The notes under the pieces were generated by a model. The model did not search any database. It was not told the origin of the DNA and was given only the letters and a program-made list of their open reading frames with translations. Below, piece by piece: positions 7,917 to 15,422 of a DNA stretch of 64,000 nucleotides. The position numbers were made by a program, and so were the translations under genes. This DNA comes from Fibrobacter sp. (lineage in GTDB: Bacteria; Fibrobacterota; Fibrobacteria; Fibrobacterales; Fibrobacteraceae), in NCBI GenBank assembly GCA_017642335.1, contig JAGCPF010000019.1:1-64000 (forward strand), written 5' to 3'. Each line of letters starts with the position of its first letter. Position 1 is the first letter of the stretch.

Positions 7917-8837
7917 GTGAATTTGGTGAAGACGACTATACATTTCCAGAATTCCACGAGATCGATAACGATCCATCTGCCGGGAATTCTGTTTCGAGCA
8001 AGCACTTGGATAAAGCTTGTCGTGCTTGTCGGTGTGGTCCTCTTTGCGATACAGCTTGTCACGATTTCCCTTTACGACGGTCTACTTTCGCAGGGGCTTT
8101 CCAGCCGCCGCGGTCTGGATCGCGACCTGTCCAAGATCCAGGAGACGGTAGACTACCTTTCCTTGACGTCGGACGACTTTTACAGGGACGAACGCAGGCT
8201 TCATGCCCGTTACGGCCTGCCTGTGCCGGATGAAGCCACCCGCGAGATGGGTACCGGCGGCGAGATTGCTTCCGATTCTCTCCTGCTCCGCGGCATGTCC
8301 CCGGTCCTTGAAAAGGCTGCGGAACTCCAGGAAGAAACCGACCGTTTGAAGAGCAAGTTTTATAACAACGGCGAGTCTTTTTCTTCGCTTACCCATTATA
8401 TCAACCAGAGACAGGCCATTTGGCGGTTCGTGCCGTCCATCTGCCCGACACAAGGGCATTATGCGTCCTCCTTTGGCCCGCGTATCCACCCCGTTACCGG
8501 TGAAGTGGGTAAGATGCACAATGGTATCGACATCGGCAACGACCGCTGGACCCCGATTTTTGCCTCGGCGGACGGTGTGGTCGAGATTGCGAAGTTGAGT
8601 CCCTCCTTCGGGAATTACGTGATGCTGGACCACAGCAACGGGCTCAAGACCGTCTACGCGCACATGCAGATGTATGTCGTGAAGCCGGGCGAGTTTATCC
8701 GCCGCTACCAGCTTATTGGTTACATGGGAAATACCGGCCTTTCCGTTGGCCCGCACCTGCATTACGAAGTGTGGGAGAACAACCACCCGGTAAATCCGCT
8801 TGCCTATATTTTGCCTAACGACCACTCGGTCGAGTAG
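7917..8837 (+). CDS. Membrane-anchored M23 zinc endopeptidase
   Basis: 306 aa from GTG 7917; GTG 7926 is an alternative, and no clear Shine-Dalgarno exists for either. One membrane segment lies at about 32-52, a coiled-coil region at 60-165, and a C-terminal M23/LytM domain at 175-300. The zinc ligands are visible as HNGID (His201, Asp205) and HLH (His280, His282). Such proteins cleave peptidoglycan cross-links or activate amidases in the periplasm (MepM/NlpD relatives). All ligands are intact, so it is predicted to be active. Confidence 0.88.
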   Translation: MNLVKTTIHFQNSTRSITIHLPGILFRASTWIKLVVLVGVVLFAIQLVTISLYDGLLSQGLSSRRGLDRDLSKIQETVDYLSLTSDDFYRDERRLHARYGLPVPDEATREMGTGGEIASDSLLLRGMSPVLEKAAELQEETDRLKSKFYNNGESFSSLTHYINQRQAIWRFVPSICPTQGHYASSFGPRIHPVTGEVGKMHNGIDIGNDRWTPIFASADGVVEIAKLSPSFGNYVMLDHSNGLKTVYAHMQMYVVKPGEFIRRYQLIGYMGNTGLSVGPHLHYEVWENNHPVNPLAYILPNDHSVE

Positions 8838-8907
8838 GTGCCTTTGCTGCCAGTTTTCTTGGCGCTGGTCTGACCGGCGGCAGTGAGGGGTTCCCCACGG
8901 GGGAATA

Positions 8908-10299
8908 TTGAAATCCATTCCATTGCTCTCGTCGCTGGCGTTTGCTTGCCCGATGTTCGTGGAGTTTTTCCCGGACCCGACTGACGTCCGTGACGAGGAA
9001 GGCGAGTATGTCGAGATTCGCCTAGACGATTTTTCTGCCGACAGCCTGTTTGTTGCCTTTGAGGCGAAGCCGGCGCTCTCCTTTGCTTACCCGGCGGGCT
9101 CGAGGTTCGTGCTGGTGCACGATTCCTCCTATTGTCCCGATGTCCCGAAGGTCTCCTGCGGCTCTCTCGGGAGTATAACCATGCCCAATTCGCGCGAATC
9201 CTCGTGGAAATTGTGGGCGGGTGCGTGCACGGATTCTGTTGTGCTCCCCAAGCCGAAGGCGGGGTATGCCTTCCAGAGGGTTCGCGCGACGGACGAGTGG
9301 GCGTTCAGCGGGGGAACGTTCGGGACGGCGGATCCGGATTACGAAGTCGGATTCGACGATTGCGGGATCGCCCGGTTCAAGGCGGAGTACGGGGACGGCG
9401 AGTGGACTCTGTCGGGATGGCTTACGGGATGCGATTCCGCAATGGTCGCCGTGGAGTCGCTGAACCTTTCAAAGTTGGGCGGCTGGCGCAGCGATTCGCT
9501 CCTTGTGGCGGGACGATTTTCGCTACGGTTCCGCGGGGAAGCCGTGTGGGTGAGGCTGCGTCTGCCGCGCGACGAGGCCCCTGCGAACGATTCGCTGGAC
9601 ACGTTGCTGGTGCGGCGGGGGTCGTCTCCGTTGGTCATCTCCGAAATCCACCATTGTCCCACGGAGCCCGAGCCGGAGTGGATCGAGTTGTACAACGGGT
9701 CGCGCTACGCGCTCCCGCTTTCGCGGGTGCGCTTTCCTGGCCGGGGCGGTTTCCTTTCGGATTCTATCCGCCCTTACGGGACCGTCCTCGTGACGCGTGA
9801 TTCGCTTTCGCTCCGTACTGCCGTCGGTTTCAACGATGTGCGGATAATCCAGGCGAACATCGGCTATTTGAACAACACGGGCGGTTCCGTGCTGCTTGCG
9901 GTCGACAGTACCGTGATCGATAGCGCCAGCTGGGACAAGAATACGGCGAAATGCCCGGCCGGGTTCAACCCGCGCACGATGCTTTCCGAAAACACGCCGG
10001 GCTTTCTGGGGTATGCCTCGCAGAAAAATGTCGGGGAGGCGCCCTTCCGGTACACGCTCTCCTCGAGAGTCGTGCGCCGGAGGGGCGACCCGCTGCGCAT
10101 CCGCGTGGAGGGTGAGTCCGAGGTGTCGCTGAAGTTGCTGGACTCGGCCCGCAGGGAGGTCTGGTCATTTGTCGTCCCGCCATCGTCGGGCTCGTGGTGG
10201 GTTGTCCCGGCGGCAGAAAGGCTGGGTGTCGGGGTGGGCTATGTTTCGCTTTCGGTGGGGGAATATGCGTCGGTTGTTGGCATTGTGGTTAGGCCTTAG
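8908..10299 (+). CDS. Secreted lamin-tail-domain protein
   Basis: 463 aa from TTG 8908, which follows a GGGGGA Shine-Dalgarno and starts a short signal peptide (MKSIPLLSSLAFA). ATG 8953 is the alternative. Residues about 237-335 match the lamin tail domain pattern (VISEIHHCPTEPEPEWIELY followed by beta strands and an Asn-Thr-Gly turn). This Ig-like beta sandwich is common in secreted bacterial surface proteins. The N-terminal 230 residues look like further beta-rich domains. The function is unknown. The last 35 nt overlap the start of the next gene, so the two are probably co-translated. Confidence 0.7.
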   Translation: MKSIPLLSSLAFACPMFVEFFPDPTDVRDEEGEYVEIRLDDFSADSLFVAFEAKPALSFAYPAGSRFVLVHDSSYCPDVPKVSCGSLGSITMPNSRESSWKLWAGACTDSVVLPKPKAGYAFQRVRATDEWAFSGGTFGTADPDYEVGFDDCGIARFKAEYGDGEWTLSGWLTGCDSAMVAVESLNLSKLGGWRSDSLLVAGRFSLRFRGEAVWVRLRLPRDEAPANDSLDTLLVRRGSSPLVISEIHHCPTEPEPEWIELYNGSRYALPLSRVRFPGRGGFLSDSIRPYGTVLVTRDSLSLRTAVGFNDVRIIQANIGYLNNTGGSVLLAVDSTVIDSASWDKNTAKCPAGFNPRTMLSENTPGFLGYASQKNVGEAPFRYTLSSRVVRRRGDPLRIRVEGESEVSLKLLDSARREVWSFVVPPSSGSWWVVPAAERLGVGVGYVSLSVGEYASVVGIVVRP

Positions 10300-11005
10300 C
10301 GTGGCCCTTTGGGCCGCCGGCGGGTCGGTCCCGTTTGTGCCGACGGTGCGGGGCGACCTTGCGCCGGCTGGATTTCCCGGGTTTTACACGTCCCCGGCGC
10401 GAACGGTTGCGCCCGGGTTCGCGCTTTCGGCCGTGTACGGCGCGGGGGACGTGGACGAACTCGTTTACTCGGGCTACGGGGAAGTCGGCGCCGGGCCGTT
10501 CCGGTTGGCCGTCTTCAGCGTGTTCCATGGGCTCGATTCCCTGTACCGGCAGTCGTATTCGGAGTTGCAGGCGTCTCTCCCCGTGCGGATGTTCGTCCTG
10601 GGTGCCGCCTACGGGCTTTCGATGGAGTGGCTCCCCGGTGCCGAGAAGTGGGCTAGGCACCGCTACAAGGCGGGGGCGATGTTCCTGTGGCGTGACTTTT
10701 CCATAGGCGCGATGGCTTACGGGTTTACTGACGGTATGGACGGATATGTCAATGGGCGTGGAGGGCTGCACTGGGAACCGCAGGGGAACTTTTCCTTCTT
10801 TCTGGAAGCTGACCGGAATTCGGTCTCGATAGGGAACGGGATTCGTTTCCGGTATGGCGAGGCGCGATTCCGTTACGGGTTCCCCGATTTTGCGGTTTCG
10901 GTGCTTTTCAACGCCAGTTGGGACGGCTGGTTTGCCGGAATGGTGGCGGGATCGGGCGGTGTCCCTGTTTTGGGGGCTTTTTTAGGGAAAAGGCTTGCAA
11001 AATGA
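10265..11005 (+). CDS. Predicted outer-membrane beta-barrel protein, 246 aa
   Basis: The start at ATG 10265 is preceded by GGTGGGGG and gives the signal peptide MRRLLALWLGLSVALWAAGG; longer reading frames lack a signal. The mature part alternates aromatic and glycine residues in short amphipathic strands (for example FRLAVFSVFHGLDSLYRQSY and FRYGEARFRYGFPDFAVSVL), as expected for a small barrel. I do not recognise the family. It overlaps the lamin-tail gene by 35 nt, so the pair may act together at the cell surface. Confidence 0.6.
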   Translation: MRRLLALWLGLSVALWAAGGSVPFVPTVRGDLAPAGFPGFYTSPARTVAPGFALSAVYGAGDVDELVYSGYGEVGAGPFRLAVFSVFHGLDSLYRQSYSELQASLPVRMFVLGAAYGLSMEWLPGAEKWARHRYKAGAMFLWRDFSIGAMAYGFTDGMDGYVNGRGGLHWEPQGNFSFFLEADRNSVSIGNGIRFRYGEARFRYGFPDFAVSVLFNASWDGWFAGMVAGSGGVPVLGAFLGKRLAK

Positions 11006-11044
11006 TTTGGCGACTCACGCAACATGGAATAATTTGGTTATTTT

Positions 11045-12340
11045 GTGGCTATGGATGAATTTGTAGTTGAAGGCGCGTTCAACTGGACTGTGGCATGGAG
11101 TTTTCTGTGCTGCGTTCTTTTGGTGGTATCGTCCGTGGCTATCCTGTACATCCGCGACAACCGCGAGAAGCAAAAACTCTACAGGTTGTTCGCCGGCCAC
11201 ATGGGCGAGTTCATCGTGGTGCTTTCTCCGAAGATTGAATTTCTCTACGGATTGCCGATTTTTTCCAGCGATACGTTTTTCCGCATGCTGACCCGTGAGC
11301 GCTCGCTCGAGGATTTTCTCTCTGCCGCGGACTGGATTCGCATGAGCGCGTATTTCAAGGATACGGACCGGCACCCGAACATGCCGTTTGTTTTTTCGTA
11401 CGATGATGGCGGAGATTCGCCCATCTGGTACGAACTGCGCTGCGTCAAGAAGTATTATTCCTCGGTCGAGTTCCATTACGTGTGCTTTATCAGGAACATT
11501 TCCAAGGAAGTCGAAATCAGGAAGAACAAGGAAGACGCCGATTCCAAGCTCAGGATGCTTCTCGAGAACACGGGTGACTTCATCTGGAAATTCGATGTCG
11601 AGAACCGTAAGCTCACAAGCCTTACGCAGGCGTCTGGCGACATTTATCGCATTATCCCGATTCCCGTGGGGGAGGTCGACCTTCACATGCTCATCCCCAC
11701 GCAGGATTATGCCGTTCTTATGGATTTGATTAACCAGCGTGTTCTGACTTACCACAGGACCGGCAACATCGACGATGGCGATGTCAATACGAAGATCCGT
11801 GGGTATCGCACTGACAAGTCGCTGGTCTGGTACGACTTGCATTGCAAGTTGGAATTGAACGACGATGGACATTTGTTCTACAGGGGTGTTGCTCGCCGTA
11901 TGGACGTGATGCTCGATAACCCCTTGTTCAGTTCGGAAGAGGAAAAGGACGCGATGCTTTCGGCAGCGATGTCGTTCCCCGATATTCGTACTTTCTGGGT
12001 GGATAGGAACTTTATCGTGCAGGGATGCAACCAGGCATTCTCATTGGACATGAAGCGGAGTGACCCGGACCAGATAAGGGGTGAATCTCTGGAAAAGTTG
12101 CTCTCTGACAAGCATTCTCCGATGATCATCAAGAAGATTGGTGACGTGTTCAGCATGCAGAAGAGCGTTATCTGGAGAGATGTGTATATGTCGCCGGACC
12201 AGTATATCGTGTTCAACGCAGTCCCGTTGACATCGGAAAACGGTCTGGTACAGCGGGTCATGTGCCTGTATTTGTTGCTGAATCGCAGCGATATTGAATC
12301 GACAAACATAGAACCACTCAAGAAAAAGGAAATAGAATGA
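11045..12340 (+). CDS. Membrane protein with tandem PAS-like domains and no output domain
   Basis: 431 aa from GTG 11045, or 429 aa from ATG 11051 (MDEFVVEGAF). One transmembrane helix lies at about 16-37. Two or three PAS-like sensor modules follow (about 50-155, 165-285 and 300-415), with the hallmark DSKLRMLLENTGDFIWKFDV between the first two. No GGDEF, EAL, histidine kinase or methyl-accepting domain follows, so signal output must come from a partner. The stop overlaps the start of the rhodanese lipoprotein gene (ATGA at 12337), implying one operon. Confidence 0.65.
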   Translation: MAMDEFVVEGAFNWTVAWSFLCCVLLVVSSVAILYIRDNREKQKLYRLFAGHMGEFIVVLSPKIEFLYGLPIFSSDTFFRMLTRERSLEDFLSAADWIRMSAYFKDTDRHPNMPFVFSYDDGGDSPIWYELRCVKKYYSSVEFHYVCFIRNISKEVEIRKNKEDADSKLRMLLENTGDFIWKFDVENRKLTSLTQASGDIYRIIPIPVGEVDLHMLIPTQDYAVLMDLINQRVLTYHRTGNIDDGDVNTKIRGYRTDKSLVWYDLHCKLELNDDGHLFYRGVARRMDVMLDNPLFSSEEEKDAMLSAAMSFPDIRTFWVDRNFIVQGCNQAFSLDMKRSDPDQIRGESLEKLLSDKHSPMIIKKIGDVFSMQKSVIWRDVYMSPDQYIVFNAVPLTSENGLVQRVMCLYLLLNRSDIESTNIEPLKKKEIE

Positions 12341-12789
12341 AAAAGATCGTAATGGTTTCCCTGTTCGCAATGATTATGACGGCCGGCTGCAAGGAAGCGC
12401 CGAAGGCCGAAACCCAGGCCGCTCCGGCGGCTCAGCCTGCCGCAGCACAGCCGGCTCCGGCTGCAGAACCGACTCCTGCTCCCGAGGCTCCGAAGGCGAC
12501 TATTACGAATGTTGAATGGGCCCAGGCTCTTGAAATGCAGAAGAACGGTGCCGTGCTGATTGACGTGCGCACTCCGGCCGAGGTTGCCGAAGGCACGGCT
12601 CCGGGTTCCATCAACATTCCGCTCCAGGAAGCTGAACAGCGTATTGCCGAATTCCCGAAGGACAAGGACTTGCTGATCTTCTGCCGCAGCGGCAAGCGCA
12701 GCATGGCCGTTTCGAACTTCCTGATCCAGAACGGCTACGAACGCGTGTTCAACGTGGTCGGTGGGTTCCTCGCGTTCCCGGCGAAGTAA
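12337..12789 (+). CDS. Rhodanese-domain lipoprotein
   Basis: 150 aa. Residues 1-18 are a lipoprotein signal with lipobox MTAGC (Cys18). Residues 20-53 form an Ala-Pro-Glu linker. A single rhodanese domain (about 56-150) follows with VLIDVRTPAEVAEG and the active-site loop CRSGKRS (Cys116). It is envelope-anchored and could transfer sulfane sulfur or act as a phosphatase-like or redox protein; the substrate is unknown. The ATGA overlap with the PAS gene suggests coupled expression. Repeat island B begins five bases after the stop codon. Confidence 0.88.
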   Translation: MKKIVMVSLFAMIMTAGCKEAPKAETQAAPAAQPAAAQPAPAAEPTPAPEAPKATITNVEWAQALEMQKNGAVLIDVRTPAEVAEGTAPGSINIPLQEAEQRIAEFPKDKDLLIFCRSGKRSMAVSNFLIQNGYERVFNVVGGFLAFPAK

Positions 12790-12793
12790 GGCT

Positions 12794-13139
12794 CGAGCGG
12801 TGAGCTATGAGCCGTGAGGTATGAGCCAGTACCTCATTGCTCAAGGCGAGCTTGCAAGCGACTTTGAAACTTCCAGATGACCGACAGAGATTGCTTCAGG
12901 GCTACGCCCCTCGCAATGACTTTTTTTCTTTCGTCTATCGTCTATCCTAACCACTAACCACCAACCACTTCCTACTGTCTACTTGTACTCTCGCTACGCT
13001 CAAGTACCCAATGCTCGGCTCGGCCATGTTCAAGCAAGCTTGACCGCGGCGCTCGCCTTACGCATTTGTCCTACTTCCTACTGTCTACTTCCTACTTTCC
13101 TCACACCTCAAAGCGACCGAAGGTCGCGACCTCACACCT
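12794..13139. repeat. Mosaic repeat island B upstream of ribD
   Basis: Heptads cgagcgg, tgagcta, tgagccg, tgaggta, tgagcca (12794-12828) lead to ctcattg/ctcaagg and a GCTTGC hairpin. P2 lies inverted at 12887-12920. Eight consecutive 7-nt units in a single register (tcgtcta, tcgtcta, tcctaac, cactaac, caccaac, cacttcc, tactgtc, tacttgt) fill 12931-12986. P1 is inverted at 12981-13068. Further heptads (tcctact, tcctact, gtctact, tcctact, ttcctca, cacctca) run 13069-13110. The perfect hairpin GCGACC-GAA-GGTCGC (13113-13127) and cacacct words run to ATG 13143. No FMN riboswitch or Shine-Dalgarno is visible. Confidence 0.85.
12981..13068 (-). repeat. Module P1 copy B (88 bp, inverted)
   Basis: Identical to the copy at 40657-40744 except for one or two bases. 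It is flanked by tactgtc/tcctact heptads on both sides. Confidence 0.85.
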
Positions 13140-13142
13140 CTT

Positions 13143-14459
13143 ATGAACTACCTGCAACTTGCACTCGAAGAATCTTTCTTCTCCATTGGAGTGAGCCGCC
13201 CGAACCCGGCGGTGGGTGCTGTTGTAGTCAAAGACGGAATCGTCGTGGGCAGGGGGCGTACGCAGCGCCCCGGCAATGCCCATGCCGAAGTCATGGCGCT
13301 GCGAGACGCGGGCGAACTCGCCCGCGGGGCGGCCATATACGTGACGCTCGAACCGTGCTGCCACTATGGCCGCACGCCCCCCTGCACAAAGGCCATCATC
13401 GATGCAGGGATAACCGAGGTGTACTTTGCGCATGCCGACCCGAATCCGGTGGTGCGCGGCAAATCCCGGAAAATTTTAGAAGACGCGGGCATTGCTGTTT
13501 ATGAAGGCGAGGACGCCTGCGTACGGGCTTGTTTTTGCGACGAGACGGATAATGACCTGCATGCTTCCTCGGATGCTCCATGCGAATGCGGCGTATTCGG
13601 TTACGAGGCTGCTGCTGGTAAATTTGTAAGTAATGTCGGCGCTGAGGCTGCGTTAGTAGAATTCAAGGCCGAAGGCCGTTCCGTTTTTCACGAAGTGGAA
13701 CGCTATTTTGAAGCGTATGATTATTTTGTACGCAATAAGCGAACTTTTATCGAAATAAAGAGTGCGGTATCCGAAGATTCCTTCATGGGCTGCATAACTG
13801 CTAAAGGCCGCCACGCTCCGCTGAAAATCACGGGCCAGGGTGCAAACTGCTGGAATCATGAACTCCGCGCCATGAGCGATGCCGTGCTGGTCGGTGCGGG
13901 AACGCTTCTGGCCGATAACCCGCGCCTGGATGTTCGGTATGTTCAGGGGAACAGCCCTGTGAAAATCGTGTGGGCCGGTCACCACGAGTTTACTTTGGAC
14001 GAAGTCCACTCGCTGGCCGTGTTTGCTTTGAACGGAGCTCCTTGTGGCGAAGATACTCCGGCTGGCCTTCCGCTTGTATTCAGCTGTGTTGCGCAACCGC
14101 AATTGGACGGAATTGCCGAGGTCGTCGCTTTGCCGCACGAATCGTTTGCAGACAATTGGTGCTTTATGGTAAAAAAACTCTCTGCCCGCGGGATGCACCG
14201 CCTGATGGTAGAACCGGGTGCAAGCCTTGCTCGTGAAATATTCAATGCGCCCCGGGAACAGGAAAAAAACCTATGGAACCGCATTGACCTTTGGCGTTCC
14301 ACGGACCCGTCTGTAGAAGCTTCTCTCGAACGCTTGATCGATTGCGGCGACGCAAAATGCGGCCTTGAGTTTCCCGGGCTCCCTCCTTGTGCCATCGCCA
14401 AGGAGTCCGCGATGATCGGGCCTGACGTGCTGACGGTGTATTATAGCGCTGAGCCATGA
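13143..14459 (+). CDS. ribD: Riboflavin biosynthesis deaminase/reductase RibD with an unusual insert
   Basis: 438 aa, longer than the usual 360-380. The deaminase domain (1-120) has zinc ligands His47 (HAE), Cys72 and Cys81 (PCCHYGRTPPC). The reductase domain (about 200-435) begins TFIEIKSAVSEDS and holds the NADPH-site segment LVGAGTLLADNPRLDVR. Residues about 126-195 are an extra segment with Cys126, 130, 132, 147 and 149 (CVRACFC, then CECG). RibD performs two successive steps from the GTP cyclohydrolase II product. Repeats abut both ends: no Shine-Dalgarno precedes ATG 13143, and the stop TGA 14457-14459 lies inside a tgagcaa heptad of island C, which therefore sets the C-terminus (YSAEP). 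Confidence 0.9.
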   Translation: MNYLQLALEESFFSIGVSRPNPAVGAVVVKDGIVVGRGRTQRPGNAHAEVMALRDAGELARGAAIYVTLEPCCHYGRTPPCTKAIIDAGITEVYFAHADPNPVVRGKSRKILEDAGIAVYEGEDACVRACFCDETDNDLHASSDAPCECGVFGYEAAAGKFVSNVGAEAALVEFKAEGRSVFHEVERYFEAYDYFVRNKRTFIEIKSAVSEDSFMGCITAKGRHAPLKITGQGANCWNHELRAMSDAVLVGAGTLLADNPRLDVRYVQGNSPVKIVWAGHHEFTLDEVHSLAVFALNGAPCGEDTPAGLPLVFSCVAQPQLDGIAEVVALPHESFADNWCFMVKKLSARGMHRLMVEPGASLAREIFNAPREQEKNLWNRIDLWRSTDPSVEASLERLIDCGDAKCGLEFPGLPPCAIAKESAMIGPDVLTVYYSAEP

Positions 14460-14506
14460 GCAATGAGGCTCGAGGCACCAGGCTCTAGCCTCTAGATTCT
14501 CTGATG

Positions 14507-14618
14507 GAGATTGCTTCTGGGCTATTCGCCCTTCGCAATGACAACCAAGGCGAATGCCGTGCCAAAACGCTTGCGTTTCGGCATGGCTGAGCCGACAAGT
14601 CATGCGCCTGCGAATGAC
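14507..14618 (-). repeat. Composite P2-P3 hairpin, copy C
   Basis: Inverted relative to 413-524. The P2 stem here is CTGGGCTATTCGCCCTT, and the P3 stem is GCCGTGCCAAAACGC with GCGTTTCGGCATGGC. The G-U/A-U exchanges relative to copy A keep the pairing. Confidence 0.8.
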
Positions 14619-14631
14619 ACCCGCACTGCCT

Positions 14632-14719
14632 ACTGGTACTCTCGCTACGCTCAAGTACCAAATGCTCGGCTCGGCCATGTTCAAGCAAGCTTGACCGCGG
14701 CGCTCGCCTTACGCATTTG
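14632..14719 (-). repeat. Module P1 copy C (88 bp, inverted)
   Basis: Third copy of P1. It differs from the 40657-40744 copy by about one base near its ACTTGTAC end (ACTGGTAC here). Confidence 0.85.
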
Positions 14720-14807
14720 TCCTACTGTCTACTTCCTACTGTCTATTTCCTACTTCCTACTACCTACTTTCTCTCGTCTCTCGTCTCTCGTCTCTCGTCT
14801 AAATTTC

Positions 14808-14815
14808 TACATTTG
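14808..14815 (+). promoter_or_regulatory. -7 element TACATTTG of ribE
   Basis: Exact TAnnTTTG match, 7 nt before ATG 14823 and directly after the tctctcg heptad array. The region where a -35 box would lie consists entirely of heptads. Confidence 0.5.
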
Positions 14816-14822
14816 TCCCCGT

Positions 14823-15422
14823 ATGTTTACTGGAATTATTCAATCTACCGGCGAAATCGTTTCGATAGAGGCTCGTGGTGATGCCCTTTCGATGCGTCTC
14901 AAGTCGCCGGGATTCTTCAAGAATTGCAAATTGGGCGACAGTGTCGCCAACGATGGCGTTTGTTTGTCTATTGAAAGTTGTACTGATGACGAGGCTGTTT
15001 TCTGCCTTATGCACCAGACGGTCGAAAATACGGCTTTCAAGCAGGCTGCGGTCGGAAAATTGGTCAATTTGGAACTTCCGTGCCGTGCCGACAGCTTTAT
15101 GGGCGGGCACTTCGTGATGGGCCATGTGGACTGCATTACCGAGGTGATCCAGGTTGTTCCGCGCGAAACGGGCGTGGAAGTCGACCTGAAAATGCCTGCG
15201 GATCTCAAACGCTACATTATCCGCCGCGGTTCCATCTCCCTGAACGGCATCAGCCTTACGGTGGCCGAGAAGTTCGATGATTCCATCCGCGTGTGCATCA
15301 TTCCCGAGACGCTCGCCCGCACGAACCTGCGCAACTGGGTTGCCGGGACCATCGTGAACGTGGAAGTCGACATGCTCGGCAAGTACATTGAAAATTATCT
15401 GAAGGAACGTGACCTTGCTTAA
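14823..15422 (+). CDS. ribE: Riboflavin synthase, alpha subunit
   Basis: 199 aa from ATG 14823 ([20 protein letters not shown]); the frame is open upstream only because it reads through repeat island C. Two homologous lumazine-binding barrels (about 1-95 and 96-195) are present. The second contains the repeat of the [15 protein letters not shown] motif as [12 protein letters not shown]. The enzyme dismutates two 6,7-dimethyl-8-ribityllumazine molecules to riboflavin. Its 3' end overlaps ribBA by 14 nt, so the rib genes from here on form one operon. Confidence 0.95.
   Translation: MFTGIIQSTGEIVSIEARGDALSMRLKSPGFFKNCKLGDSVANDGVCLSIESCTDDEAVFCLMHQTVENTAFKQAAVGKLVNLELPCRADSFMGGHFVMGHVDCITEVIQVVPRETGVEVDLKMPADLKRYIIRRGSISLNGISLTVAEKFDDSIRVCIIPETLARTNLRNWVAGTIVNVEVDMLGKYIENYLKERDLA

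Larger units (their letters stand above)
14450..14804. repeat. Mosaic repeat island C between ribD and ribE
   Basis: Eight heptads in one register (tgagcca, tgagcaa, tgaggct, cgaggca, ccaggct, ctagcct, ctagatt, ctctgat) fill 14450-14505. P2 (14507-14542) and P3 (14546-14618) follow, both inverted. P1 is inverted at 14632-14719. Then tcctact, gtctact, tcctact, gtctatt, tcctact, tcctact, acctact (14720-14768) and four tctctcg units (14770-14797) continue in the same phase. The array ends 3-4 nt before the TACATTTG element of ribE. It interrupts the rib gene cluster. Confidence 0.88.

Noticed and set aside
8838..8907. Hairpin-like CTGCC...GGCAG and GGGG/CCCC strings as a terminator after the M23 gene
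   Set aside because: There is no T-run, and the next gene follows closely in the same direction.
12983..13504. ORF of 173 aa containing SRYAQVPNARLGHVQASLTA
   Set aside because: The peptide is the open frame of module P1 and appears in the same form at the other P1 copies. The remainder overlaps ribD out of frame.
14511..14822. Upstream extension of ribE to 303 aa
   Set aside because: The extension reads through island C modules. Riboflavin synthase starts at [10 protein letters not shown] (14823).
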